The notes: generated from the sequence alone by a model not told the origin. A DNA stretch of 64,000 nt from Diphasiastrum complanatum (GCA_029204225.1 MU832184.1:18994-82993); one strand, 5' to 3'; counted from the stretch's first letter, positions 1 to 12,154 are shown. Numbers and translations are program-made.

Positions 1-111
1 GATGTTCCTTCTATAGAACCTACGGCTACAGCTACAGAAACCGAGTAGCCGACAATACCTGGCATCAGACCATACCAAGCTAGCTCAAAAAGATCTGAAG
101 AAATTTCAGAA

Positions 112-396
112 GAAGCATCATCACATCCTAGTCAACCCAACGTCCGCAGATCCTCACATACTCAGACAATTCTTGAGAGGTATGCAGCTCAATCATTCTG
201 GACGTCATCAGAAGAACCAGAGAGCTTAGCCGAGGCAATTAACTCCAAGGATGCTATGAAGTGGCAAGAAGCTATTGAAGGCGAGTACAACTCACTTTTG
301 ATGAATCAAACCTAGACGATGGTCGACTTTTCCACTCACAAGGTGGCTAAAGGATTCACTCGAGTCCAAGGAGTGGATTATGCCCAAGCACCTTCC
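112..396 (+). pseudogene. Ty1/copia reverse transcriptase fragment, N-terminal end
   Basis: The frame opens into the linker and first block of a copia-type RT: 'EAINSKDAMKWQEAIEGEY' matches the usual copia motif before the first RT strand. A TAG stop follows at 313-315, then 'AKGFTRVQGVDY', the next RT block. The stretch between (the 'W.LV.LP..K..I..KWIFK' segment) is shortened. A near-identical copy of the start of this piece, including 'SSEEP', sits on the minus strand at about 40.27-40.36 kb, so both come from one copia family. No catalytic RT residues remain. It is a dead scrap cut by the window edge. Confidence 0.8.
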
Positions 397-415
397 AATG
401 TGGGTTGCAACAATC

Positions 416-1740
416 CAGATCTAAATTTTACAACTAATCCACCATCAAAATGAGAACATATGAGACATAGATCGAGTGTATCAAAATCTGCTAAAGATAG
501 AATGTAAAAGGGACTATCATTGAAAGGGCATGTACGAGAGGTGATCAAAGTCCCTTTAGAATAGGAGTTCTATATCATTCAGATTTTTGATAGCAGTCGG
601 ACAAGTATTAGCAAGTCACATTGGCAACAAATTTGAGATTGAAATAATCACAGGTGAGAGGTAGGCATGGTATGCTAGTTATGGGTGAAAAATTCTCGTG
701 ATCAGGTTCAACTCTTGGGGTTTAAACCAACCAACGTCAGGTGGCATTTTGGAGGAACGTTCTCACAAGCATGATTGGCAGTGGCATTGTCGAGTCAGGT
801 GATAGCTACATTGACAGACACATCTGTAGCTTGGATATTTCTCGTTCAGAGAGAAATAGGGTCTAGCTTGGAGGTGCACACGTTTTGGTGGTCACAGGTG
901 ATGGAAGTGAGAGGTGGCATCAGTTGGAAGCCATTGGGCAGGATAGCAGACTTGCATTGGACGAACTGTGTGTGAGACACATGCGAAAGATGAAGAACAT
1001 GTCAATAATCACACTTTGCATGCTCTTGGCAAGTGATGAGTGTGATGATTTTACGGTTTTGCAGTCAATAAGTCATTTTGATCAAGTCAAAGTAGCTGTG
1101 GAGCAATGTATTAGGTTTGTCATCGAGAGATACATTTCAAATGCCTATTTTGGGTAAGTCAAGTCAATTTGTCATATCAATATTGCATCATGGATGCAGA
1201 TATTAGTGATGATAGAGTACAGATCATTTGGTTTAGGCCATGAAAGATCTCACAGGTTCACTTCGAGGGATATTGGCATGTCATGTCATGTGAGGGACTT
1301 GATGGTGGCTTTGGAGTTCACATCTCAGTGTATTCTCAGGGAGTGGTTTGGAACCATTCACAAGAGCAGCTTGGAGCTAGCTTTGGGAGAATATAGGTGG
1401 GCACTACAGAGTAGATGTTCAGATCTTCAAGATCAAAGATGACATGGGATACTTGATAGGGATGGACTACATGATGACATGGGATGATCATCAGGAGGCG
1501 ACTATTACAAATTGGAGTTGAGTCATTGGATGGTGGACACGATTTACGAGGGCGATTCATGATGGAATCAGGAAGCTGCCTTGCAAATGAGCAAAGCGTG
1601 AAGCTTTGGGAGTCAACTCTAGGTTGGAGAGCTGATGGAGATCACATGGTTGGGTGTGATCAGAGGACAAACACATGATGGGTGTTTTCATAGTGATCTA
1701 CTACAAGGGACATTGATGGCGAGATTTATTTAACTAACTG
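416..1740. other. Unassigned stretch, probably decayed element sequence
   Basis: Only short open frames (at most 90 codons) occur, and none has a recognisable motif. Position directly behind a copia RT scrap suggests the rest of a decayed element or its LTR, but I could not match it to any other part of the window. Confidence 0.3.
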
Positions 1741-1799
1741 ATTACCACCATGTGTATTTTTTTCAAGCTAAATTTTCTTTATCTCAATCATTACCATCC

Positions 1800-2800
1800 T
1801 TGGCACTTGAAATTTCAAGCATGCCAACATGCTGTCAATTTCAGCTACAATAAAAAAAAAAAACAAAAAGAAGTCTAAATTTGATAGAACCATTGGATTT
1901 TACATACAGAATGGAAATTGTTTTTCATTTTGGATCATCTCAATCCGAGCTAAAATTAGGGATTTATAGTCGTTCAAGGTTTTCAAAGTTAAGAAAAACA
2001 TTTGTCCTCGACATTTGAAATCCCGAGCACGCCGGCATGCTCAGGATTTCAGCTGCAAAGATAAAATAAAAATCTAAATTTTATTACATGCATGGATTTT
2101 GCATACAAAATGGAACATTTTTGCTTTTTGGATCACCTCAATCCGATCTATAATAAGGAAGTTATAGTCGTTCAAACTTTTCAAAGTTAAAAACAAAAAT
2201 TTGTCCTTGGCACTTGAAATCTTGAGCACGCCGACATGCTTAGGATATCAGCTGCAAAGACAAAATAAAAATCTAAATTTGATTGAAGCAATGATTCTAC
2301 ATACAAAATGGAACATTTTTTATTTTTGGATCATCTCAATCCAAGCTATAGTAAGGGAGTTATAGTCTTTCAAAGTTTATAAAAAAATTGTCTTTTGCAC
2401 TTGAAATCTTGAGCACACCGGCGTGCTCAGGATTTCAGCAAAATCTAAATTTGATTGAGCAAATGGATTCTACATACAAAATGAAACATTTTTGTTTTTT
2501 GGATCATCTCAATCTGAGCTATAATAAGAAAGTGATGATTGTTCAAAGGTTTCAAGGCTACAAAAGAAAATTTGCCCTTGGCAGACTTGAGAGCACACCA
2601 TTGTGCTACCAATTTCAGCTGCAAGGCTTATAGTTGAAATTGGTAGCACGTTGGCTCTCAATTCTAGGTGCCAAGTTTCTTTTCTAGCCTTGAAAACTTT
2701 GAGCGGTTGTAACGTTCTTATTACAGCTTGAGATTATCCCAAAAAAAAAAAATTCCATTTTTTATGTAGAATCAATTAGTGTAATCAAATTAGTATTTTA
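1800..2800. repeat. Diverged tandem satellite (unit about 186-208 bp) ending in a large inverted repeat
   Basis: A block reading roughly 'cacttgaaat..gagcacgccggcatgctc..atttcagc' followed by 'ggatcatctcaat' and 'gttatagtcgttcaa' recurs near 1804, 2012, 2211, 2398 and 2584, giving unit lengths near 208, 199, 187 and 186. The last unit is followed by its own reverse complement: about 2441-2618 pairs with about 2634-2797 around a short spacer (about 2619-2633). Each unit carries a near-palindrome around 'gcacgccggcatgc'. Units differ by many substitutions, so the array is old. No coding function is apparent. Confidence 0.8.
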
Positions 2801-3004
2801 AAGATATATCCATGGCTTTCTAATGAGCCCTACACTTTATATGAAAGATAGCAAAGCCTATATTTGATAGCATGCCATGTGCCATGAAGCTAGATAGGAA
2901 AAAAACTCACAAAACTTGCAGATAATTTACTCGCAGATTGTCAAACCCCTCAACACATTTGGTGATCTTTGCAGCACTTCTCAGTTTCGCACCCATTTCA
3001 AAGC

Positions 3005-4662
3005 CTAGTGGTACGATGATTTTGTGTTTATAATGTTGGGTGATTTGCCTTTGGTGACTCCCCAATAGGAGGATACTGTTGAGTAGTGGATGCGTAGGAG
3101 GGTGGGAAATTTTGTTGTGTGTTTTGATACCATGTGGTGTACTGTTCTTGGTGGACGGATTGAGCAGATGGAGGTTGTGATGTTTGAGTGATGGCGATAG
3201 GAATTAGAGATGTATCGATAGTTATGATTGAAAAAGTGAAAAGGACTATGGAACTGGTGGCAGTAGCAATAGTGGTGGTATGGTGTGGTGGTAGCAGGTG
3301 GCATGTTTAGTAGTGAAAGTGAGAATTCTTCGATGTTGAAGGATGCATCAAAGACATTTGAAAAACACATCAGAGATTGCATGGAGGTGGTTGTGATTGG
3401 TTGGGTGGGGAGTGGGAGATTGAAGGTGATCGTGGAGACAATAGAGGGTGTAGTGGTGAGAGTGACTGTGATGGGCAGTGTGACATTGATGGTTGATGTG
3501 ATGGGAAGTCATGAGGTGGTGGTTTGTGGGTCACTTACCACAGACGACACAAGTGGGACACCAGGTTCAGCCTCTGTCTCCTTTGTCTCAGAATGTGTCG
3601 TCAAAGGGTCTGTTGTTGTAGTCCATTCTTCTTCAATGCCTTTTGTAATTTCCGCCATTGAGGTGTCTTTAGGCCATGGATAGGGCGATTGTGATGTGTC
3701 TCCCATTTTGTTGACATTTCCAAAACTCTGTATGGTGGATTTGCTCAAATGCTCTTTGTTGTTGCTAGATGAGCCTTCACCTTGTGTGTGCCCCTCTGAA
3801 TGTTCCGATTGCTCTGATACATCACCTTGCATGTGCCCTTCTAAATGTTCTTCTATGTGTGGGCCCTAGGCATGCTCTTTTAACCGCTTTCGCTCTAACG
3901 CGGCTTCCTTGATGTGTGTGGAGGATGCTGGTGCTTTTCTTCTAGTGATGCGGTGTCCTTTGGGTGTTGGCCTGCTTGTTTTCTCTGCCTCTCTCCATTT
4001 AATCCTCTTGGACTGTTGAGCTCGTGTCGAGGTGGTATGTGGCATGTCTTGATATTTCTCTTGCATGCAAGCGAGAATTCTAGGGAAATCATCCAAGTAA
4101 TGTTTGCTTACGAGCATAAGAAGGAGATATCCGCACTTTTGAGAGCTTTTCTTGCTGCACATAATTTGATACTTATCTTTTCTGCCCACATGAAGTGGCG
4201 CATAATAGGTTCCTCCAAGCCATTCAATGATAGGGTGAATAAAGTGCTTCCCGAAATCCTATCAAATCTTGACGATTGTACCTCGATGAGTAATGCAAGT
4301 AGGTCCGTCGTTGGTCCTAAGTCCTGGCTTTGAGATAAGTTTTATGGCATAACCGTCATTGGTGTAGATGGAGGTATCACCATCTTCTGTACATAGCCGC
4401 ATCAAGTAATTCTTATCAAAAGATTACCCTCGGCCATGCATAGGCTCTCCTTCATTGTGGTGATATAGGATTGGATCCTCGTCTTTGCATATAGAGAACA
4501 TCTAGAGCTCGTCATCATATGTAGAATAAGGTGCACGCACCAGGCATTCATGTTGCACACTTGAGAAAAGTCGTGTGTCAAAGTTTTAGAGCTAGAGGGA
4601 AAGCTAGAAAGTCGAGTTACTAGTAGATTCAAATTTGAATAAGGTTCATGGAACCTAGTCAC
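3005..4662 (-). pseudogene. Decayed long open frame of unknown family, probably transposon-encoded
   Basis: On the minus strand three open stretches (4662-4402, 4189-3866, 3832-3509) join through segments that still read sensibly, for example 'THRGTIVKI' before stops near 4270, and 'IIEWLGGTYYAPLHV' after them. A single TAG separates 'KEHA' from 'GPHIEEHLEGHM' near 3850. The N-terminal 200 or so residues look folded ('CNMNAWCVHLILHM'). Then comes a Lys/Arg-rich low-complexity part, an acidic Ser/Thr-rich part and a Thr/His-rich tail (3382-3005). The layout recalls the protein of the Pol-less elements at 47-54 kb, but I see no clear residue-level match. I do not recognise the family. Confidence 0.45.
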
Positions 4663-5823
4663 TCTATGTTAGGGTTTTATCATTTTGGAGGGAAACCAAA
4701 ATTTTGAATACTCATGGATCTACTATATATAGCTATACACATGTGAGAGAAGGTAGATCTTCTACCTCTCTTACCTCATTCATGCTTATACATGGCTCTC
4801 TTGGATTCTGCTATCCATTGGTGCACTCTACTTGTGATATCTTGCAATTTTATGTGTAGAATGATTTGTTATTGCTATTTTTGGATCCACACGTGTGAAA
4901 TATAGTAGGGTACTGTTATTGTATGGACAATAGCTTCTATTTATGTTTTGATCAAGCTCTACTAGAATTAGCATTCTATTTTGTGTGTAGATGCTGATTT
5001 TTCAACATTGGCAAGATTGGTGAATTGCTTGTTTTTGTAACCAAAGATCTTTTTCAGATCACATCAATCAATCACCATAACCACTCCTCACAAGCTCTCA
5101 AAGATGGCACAACAAAAGTTAATAGATTACAAAGAAACATTGTACATATAGAGTATTCACAAATTGCATGAAAAGGCAGGTGTCCTAAAATTGGCCTACC
5201 ACCTGTCAAAACTAAAGTCGAGCCCAGTATGGCCAAATTCGACCAACAAACTTGGGACATGCCCCCAAGTATAGCAAGTATTGTAAATACCTCTGTACAA
5301 GCAAATTTTTCCTACGTGTGGCTACTCCGCTAACCCAAGTAGCTAGCTACGAGACAAGTGCCCGATTGATAGGTCAATAATGGATCACGTCCCACCGATC
5401 ACAATTGAATACAACAAATCTAATTAACTATACGCCAATTATAGTCTCACATTTGAAGCTTATACAACTGAATCAGACTGAATCTGATTTTCAACTCTCT
5501 TCCTTAAGCTCAAATGTGATAGGAATAAAGAAATACAAATTGTAGCAATGTCTAGAATGTCCAAAAGATGTTATGCATGTCATGCTACCTTGTACTTGAC
5601 TCACACTCAAGCACACCAACAAACCACCAGGTTTGACTCACAAAGTATCATACACACACGATGCTCATACAAAGAGTCTACCACACTCTCGACCACCAAC
5701 TGACTCGTCCCCATCCAACTTGAAACACAAGTGGACCACATGAGCGACATGGCTCAAACTGAGGAATCTCACTGCCACCATGAGATGTACATCCTCCATC
5801 TAGCTAGGCTGACATCCTAACCA
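4663..5823. other. Non-coding stretch, LTR-like
   Basis: No sizeable open frame. A TATA-like motif (ctatatatag) lies at 4722-4732 and the stretch runs into a leader motif shared with a second place in the window (5824-5912), so it may be a decayed LTR in plus orientation. Neither LTR end could be fixed. Confidence 0.3.
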
Positions 5824-5912
5824 AAAACATAACTTTCTAACGCTGTCCTCTATGGGAACGACATTATTTACTATAAAATCTATATTAACCCTGTTGGTAT
5901 AGTACGACACAC
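5824..5912 (+). repeat. Leader motif shared with 47,322-47,410
   Basis: About 88 bases ('acataactttctaac..ctgtcctct.tgggaacgacatt..ttactac') agree closely with 47,322-47,410. At the second site the motif directly follows an LTR end and precedes an element reading frame, so it is probably the conserved 5' leader of one LTR-element lineage. Here the LTR-terminal CA would be CG. Confidence 0.6.
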
Positions 5913-5995
5913 ATGAACTAATAGCATGCTATCAAATAGAGAATCACAAATCATAGCATTATTGTATCTCACAAAAGCATCATATTCATGTGGAA

Positions 5996-6910
5996 TTATC
6001 TCAAGTTACCTTTGAGATTTTGACACATCATCAAAGAAGTCATTAAAGCGTTAGAGGTAGATGAGATAGTGCCTTCCCTTTGCATATTTGTACTTATAAA
6101 AATAGGCCTTGATGGCTCCTCCTTGGATCTTGATGATCCACTTGATGTGCGTAGGTGTGGAGATTGGTACTCTAGGGCCATCTTTTTCACTTGACTCCTT
6201 GATCCTTGACATCACCAAGATTATAAGCACATTCATCCACACTTGAAACATCATTCTTGACATTAACATCAAAGTTAGCATCCATGGATTTGAGATTTGG
6301 ATACTCCAATCTCTCCTCTTGAGAAATATGCTCTCCTTTGGCTTCCATCACATCCAAATTGGATTAGCTCTCATACAAAGATCAAGCTTGTGAAGCCTAC
6401 CATTTCTAATCCCTTTGGCAATGACATTTCCATTCTTGATGATAAAGCAAGCATTGCAACCAAGCTTGACATCACATCCATTCTCAATCAATTGACTCAC
6501 ACTCAAAAAAAACTTCTAAATATTGAAGAAACATACAAGACATTTTGAAGTTTTGCTCTTCTCCTTGAATCAAATCAAATAGGAATGGTTCCTATTCCAA
6601 GAATCTCACATTTAGCACCATTTGATACATGAATAAACTTTATTAGAACAATATGAAAATGAAGAGAAATACTCCCTTTTCCTTATGACATGTGAGCTAC
6701 CCCACTATCAATCCACCAAGGATCTTCCTCCATAGAAATTGATGGTGTACACATGCATGCCATGAGTGTCTACTCCTCTTTGAAGCCATCTCCCTCTTGA
6801 TTTCTGAAGTTTGCTTGCCTTTCTTATTGCTATTCTTCATCACTCTTCTTCTTGTAGAACTTTGAGACAACATGCCCCTTTTTGCCACATTCTGTAGGGA
6901 ATAATCTTTG
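5996..6910 (-). pseudogene. Ty1/copia fragment: zinc knuckle, protease site, pre-integrase, then linker to RT
   Basis: Reading the minus strand from 6910: a zinc-knuckle remnant 'CGKKGHVVSKFYKKK', then 'DPWWIDSGVAHM' (copia aspartic protease, DSG present), then 'SVSQLIENGCDVKLGCNACF' and 'IAKGIRNGRLHKLDL' (start of the pre-integrase region). The integrase itself is missing. Past about 6290 the frame matches the linker between integrase and RT of the complete copia at 30-36 kb ('KEEPSRPIF..GTISSTSNAL' against 'AKVEPSRLTY..EGISSTSYAL'). Several stops and frame changes are present. It is an internally deleted, dead relative of that element. Confidence 0.75.
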
Positions 6911-6954
6911 AATATTCTCTCTCTTCCCCTTCAAGTACCCGAAAGAAAAAAAAA

Positions 6955-8340
6955 TTGTTTTCTTCATATTTCTTTACAGGTTTTTTTTGTTACGAGCACA
7001 ACAGATTGCCCCAAGTAACCAAGGAAAAGATTTTGCCGACATTTTTAAGATGTTTTGCGGCTTTCTTTTATTTCACGGTCCAATATTTCAAAGAAACCAA
7101 TTTTTTTGGTATAGGGCCCCTTCTTAAGTTTGTTTAATTACGTTTTGTTTCCCGTTTTCTCTAGATCTATAACTTTTTTATATGGTCTTGGAATTCAGTA
7201 CTTCAAGAACAAAAAGTGCTTAGTTAATCAATGTGATCAACATTTTCGTGATTATTATTTACTTTCTATTTTTATTTGTTTTAGGACCCCTTTTGTCTTA
7301 AGTTGTCCACATTTTTTTTGCTTTACTCATTAAACTTTCATATCTTCTCTTCTTCAATGGATGAAGGATCGAAAGGAATCAAGGAATTGTAGCATACGTC
7401 TCTTGATCATCCAATCATGTCTCAACATCAACGACAGATGGATTGTATCTTCCAAGTTGATCTGAGAGCTTTTGAGATCAATATTACTACCGACTATCAT
7501 TGTATATATAACAAATTTATCTTTGGGGATCGAATTGAAGATAATCACTGCTTACAACAGACTGAATATGGGTTGTTCAGATTCCAACATAATAACACTC
7601 TCTTTGAATAGAATGATGAGTGGAAATGACTAGAATTTTGGACAATGAATCATTCGACTTGGAGCATTACCATTTTGGTTTATCGAAAATTGTATCCATC
7701 TCTTCACTCACGAAGGAAATCAATGGATCTATTGCCATCCATCTTCAACGAGATAAGCGGCTACCAATCTTGCTCAAACTGATTCGGCAAGAGGAAACTC
7801 CAGTGCTGAATCAGATAACTTGGATGAAATCATTGATTTAATCAATGCTTTGGAGTTACAAGAGGATACCATTATCCTACATCAAGGAGCAATGCATAAG
7901 GCAACAACACCGGACGCAGGGACAAAAAAAGATGCATTTGGAATTGGATAGCCTATGCAATCAAGAAAGATACTGAGGAAGAAGACTATCGAATGTCATG
8001 CTGCTTGGATCATGTCTACCCATGCAGAACTACTGCAACTTGAGGCTTTCTTGTGTTTCATCCATCTCTTCTTCAGTGATTTTATCGAATCTACGGGATC
8101 AGTTGTAGATCAAATGATTTTTTATAAAGAAGACTCGTTGCAACCTTGTTCTATGACAATAAGTTGGAAGCTGATCCTGAGGCAAAAAATTGATGAACAG
8201 AAGATGGCTACTGACAAGAATAATATATGAAAAGATGTTTCTTATTTGAGGTGGCCCAATATTTTTTCGACTACTGCCAAAGGGATTCATAAAGCATGGC
8301 ACTCAACAACGAACTACATGGTCTTCATTTTTTAGAGAAA
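6955..8340 (+). pseudogene. Possible plastid-derived block (ycf2-like), decayed
   Basis: This AT-rich block carries a chain of open stretches in shifting frames without retroelement motifs: 6955-7137, 7130-7333, 7417-7611, 7620-7841 and 7800-8230. In the last one, 'DQMIFYKEDSLQPCS' and, one frame over and about 75 residues later, 'GGPIFFRLLPKGF..SFFREKMLKEG' resemble in order and spacing the C-terminal part of land-plant plastid Ycf2 as I remember it. This rests on recollection, not on a search. The alternative is the 3' end of an unknown retroelement, since 'agagggcgag' at 8342-8351 also looks like a polypurine tract. Confidence 0.35.
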
Positions 8341-8345
8341 AAATG

Positions 8346-10014
8346 CTTAAAGAGGGCGAGTGTCATGTGCTGCATGTAATTAGCCCATGAGCTTAAGAAT
8401 AAATTGCCAAATATAGCCATGGAGCTAAATTAGACTAGAATTAGTCATTAGGATTGTTAATAAAGAGGCTCGAACAACCTCGCTATATTTGTGAATAGCA
8501 GACTTGTAATAATGGTTGTAAGGCCCAAATTAGCCAAATAAGGCCCCAAACTTATAGTAGAGGCACAAATGACCACCATAACAACTGAGGTTGTGCTAAA
8601 TCTGGAGGCTATTGTTCATTTGTATAATTTTGAACCTTATGTGTTCTCGTGTGTTCTTGAAGCTTCTCTTTGAGAGCTTTCTTGAATGGAATGGTGGTTC
8701 ATGTGCCTACAATCACATGAGAGCTTTGATCATGCTCTAGAATTAGGCCAGGCTATCCTTTGAATGATCTCCATTCATTAATAATGGAACATTGCCTAAA
8801 TTTGGTGAAGTTTTGCTATCTTGATCTAGTTTCTTGATTTTTGACTAGTTTTCATGATTTTTTGCATTTCCATTGTAATTTGATGTTAATGAATAGATTA
8901 GATGTTTGAATGCTAAGGTTGGCACATGACACCATAAAATACTTGAAATAGCTTAAATTGAACTACCTTAGACTAACTTAAGTTTCAATGTTCTAGACTT
9001 AGGCTTAGAACTAAATAACCTTAAGTCGTTACAACATGGTGTAAAGGCCTAAACTTGACTAATCCAGTTCTAGTCTTAAGTCCGTATCCTTTTCAGAATG
9101 GCTCGAATAGTCCTTGGAATATCAATGTAACAATTCTTATTTTTTATAGGCAAATGTTTTATGGAGTGTGATGATGGTTTTTTTTTTGGTTAGCATTATG
9201 ACAAGGCCTTCACAACACAATATCACAACTTGAATACATACATTTAAAACTGCAATAGAGAATAACAAAGTTCAATACAAGCAATAGAAACTTCAATCTC
9301 TTATGATACAAATTTTTTCTTTCAAAAGATGAATTTCGACTTGTAAATCTAAAATTGCTAATTACCATTTTATTATTGAGTTCACATGAACAGATTTGAC
9401 ATGACAAGATCTCTTGATTATTATGGTGCTAGACAGTAGAATTTACCAAACATAGTTGTCTTAGAAAAGACTCTTGTTATAGGACAAGTATTTAGCTTGG
9501 TAATTTGCACCATAGTCATTGTGAAAATAATAAGAAGATGAGCACACAAATGATCGATTCTCTACTTTTGCATGCAATAGCATGAATATGTTGCTATGTG
9601 CATGATAAGATTAGAAGGATTTCATGCACTTTTCAAGTGATTCATATTTAATTTGCATATTGTCATATATTTTGAATCTGAAATATATCTATGTTTTTTA
9701 TAAGTTTGTGTTTTATAATAACAAATTTGACATTAGCTTGTTTTAAAGTTTGAAGTGTTACAAATTGAGGTTTGAGGACCATGCAAAGATCTACAGTGAC
9801 CTCCATGCATGTGAGGTTTCACACGATGCATCTATGATAGATCAAATTGGATTTTCAAGGGCTATCTATCAAGCTTTGAATCAAGGCAAGAGCTCATCGA
9901 CAACAAGACAACAAAAGTTATGATCATCCAAGGATAGGCTAGAAATTCACATCCACATGAAAAAACTAAGTAAATCAGCTGTAGTGATATATACATCACA
10001 TTTATATAATACAC
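8346..10014. other. Non-coding spacer
   Basis: AT-rich, without supported genes. 'agagggcgag|TGTCATGTGC' at 8342-8361 could be a polypurine tract followed by an LTR start, but no matching second end was found. I see nothing else from about 8.9 to 10.0 kb. Confidence 0.4.
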
Positions 10015-10239
10015 AGGCAAATTAAAAAGACATTTAGATTCATCTCCAGACATTGATAAATAAGCAGTAATATTAGAGCCAATAAAAGAATCCCAAAGCA
10101 CCTCAGTATTAACATCAAGAGAATCACTATGCTTATCACGGGTGTCAATAAGGAAGTGACTAATGTCTTTAAAGGATGATTGAACTGAGAATGATACAAT
10201 CTGAGGATCAAGAGCAACAACTTCCTCATCATCCGGGAT
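10015..10239 (-). pseudogene. Isolated exon-like fragment of an unknown gene
   Basis: On the minus strand a pyrimidine-rich tract ends in 'gttcag' just before 10239. From there 75 codons stay open, phase 0, to 10015, followed by 'gtgtat', a donor-like site. The peptide starts 'IPDDEEVVALDPQIVSF' and contains 'NTEVLWDSFIGSNITAYL'. It has balanced composition unlike the low-complexity shadows around it and no retroelement motif. It looks like one internal exon of a cellular gene, captured or left behind between copia pieces. The open frame runs on through both flanks (10323-9862) without splice logic. I do not recognise the protein. Confidence 0.4.
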
Positions 10240-10453
10240 CTGAACAAACAAGAAAAGTATGAAACCAATCTGGTATTCAACAAAACGACATGATCCTGAT
10301 TTGATACGTATCCCGCCCATCATTCATTGCACACCTCTGATAACAGGACTGATTTATCCACATATCTGATGGCACTCAATTTCAAAGTCTCAGCACCTAC
10401 GCGCCATTCTTCGTATGTTTTTTCTGTTTGCAATTTTCACACTATTGGGGAGG

Positions 10454-11650
10454 TCATCTTTTCAATCTGTGCCACAGAGTGTTTGGCGAATCATCATGAG
10501 TTTGATGCAACTGATCTGCAAGCAAGCATACCTTCAGGTGATATAGATTACCTTTTCTTTTGCCTTGAGTGATCAGGGTACTGGTACTGGCGTCAACCAC
10601 GTTGCATGCTTTGTCAGAAAACGTCACACGCATCCCTGCATCTGCTATTCTTGCCACAGAAAGCAAGTCTTGCTACAGTGTAGGCACGAACAGAACATCT
10701 TCGAGTCGTCTGTCTCTGCCATTGGTGTTGAGCCACAGTGAACCAATACCATTCACTTGATGTTTGGATCCATCTCCAAGAACAATGAATCTTGAAGGAT
10801 CGGCATTTTTGAAATCAGACATAATTCGTTTTGATGTGACGAAGTGTGAGGTGGCTCCTGAATCTAGAATCACCTCATGTGTGTCAGATGTTGATGCTAC
10901 ACACATGTCTTCACAAATGTAGGTGGTCGAACAGTTTCTGTTCGATCTCTCTTCATCCATTTTTGAGCTCTCAGGCTCCTCAACGTAGGATGAACTGTTG
11001 TTGTTCTCTTGTCTGTTCTGTGCTGATTTGCTTCTTGGGTTCAGGTGACAATCCATGGCTGCATGACCCTTCTTGTGGCAGTGGATACACTCAAGCTCTG
11101 GATTGACCCAACATATATCGACTGTGTGCCCATCTCGTCTACATCTCACGCAAGTCTTCTTTTCTCCACCTTGTTGCTTCGACCTCCCTTTGCTCTTCTA
11201 GTTGCCTTTGTTGGTCCCCTCTGCTTGCTAATCAAGATCTTGCCTCTGATTTAACTCCCTCTTAGGCTTGAATTGTTTCTTGGATTTTTCTTTGTTGTCG
11301 TAGAGGGCTTGGTCAAAACCATCCTTGTGATCAAGGTGTTCTCTCGTCTCTACTTCCTCTCGAATCTCAACAATTGCCTTTTTGAGGGTCATGGTAGGAT
11401 CTTTCGCGAGCAGGGTTCTGGTTGTCTGGAAAGATCTGGGTAAGGCTCTCAACAGATAAGTGAGTTGCTTCTCAGCTGACACTGCATTCTCTGCTCTAGA
11501 GTTATGTAGTGATAGAAATAGATCCTTCATCTTCCTTACAAAAGAAGTGAGGTCCTTCCCATCCCACTGTAGATTTGTCAGTTGATCTTCCAGCATCATT
11601 ATTTGACTTCTTGATTTCATTTGAATAAGAGTGATATGTGTGTAATGGCT
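10454..11650 (-). pseudogene. Ty1/copia gag, zinc knuckle, protease and pre-integrase, truncated
   Basis: Minus strand in order: copia gag (11620-11228, 'LTSFVRKMKDLF', 'LTYLLRALPRSFQTT'), a zinc knuckle 'CIHCHKKGHAAMDC' (about 11.09-11.05 kb), the protease active site 'ILDSGATSHFV' (about 10.87 kb), then pre-integrase 'RMSV..RVTFSDKACNVVD' and 'GKRKGNLYHLKV..LWHRL' up to about 10454. Frames change between blocks. Integrase, RT and RNase H are absent. An opposite-strand relative lies at 12.16-12.80 kb. Confidence 0.85.
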
Positions 11651-12150
11651 ACAATATCATCTATTGATCTTCTTGTTTTTTGTGCACTGTATGACAGACC
11701 CACACAAATGTTGGTGTGAGAGAAGCAGCATTCTCCCACGAGTATTGTCTCGCTTACTAGCGGACTTCTTGGATCTCTGTGGATCTTGCTTACAAAACTT
11801 ATCTCACTCGTAGGCGGACTTCTATTATGTATTCTGTCTATCGATATTGCTTACTAGCATTAGACTTGTTATATCATGCATCAACCAGAAGGTATGTAGT
11901 CGTGTCGTGTAACTTCTAGATTAGAGTGATTAAACATCTACAACTAATCACGAATCACAGGAGTGACAGATTAGCCACGACCTAGAGTGCATTTGCTGAT
12001 GTCATGATATCAGATCAGATATCTGTACTTCTTGGTACTTGCATAATATTGCTGATTCGTTTTGGAGCGCGAGGGTTGAAAAAGACGTCACAACGATTTT
12101 CGTGTCTTTTGACTTTCACGTCGTCTGACTTTCTCCCCCTATACCGCGAA
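11651..12150. other. Non-coding spacer between two opposed copia fragments
   Basis: Holds no open frame of note. It probably contains leader or LTR sequence of the two flanking copia fragments, but no TG..CA boundary or primer-binding site was found. Confidence 0.35.
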
Positions 12151-12154
12151 AAAT

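Noticed and set aside
3285-3683. 132-codon plus-strand frame, Val-rich
   Set aside because: Shadow of the low-complexity minus-strand frame; no domain.
2861-5938. 15-base inverted match (tatttgatagcatgc at 2861, complement at 5924) as transposon ends
   Set aside because: A 15-base match in 64 kb can occur by chance; no target duplication or longer similarity.
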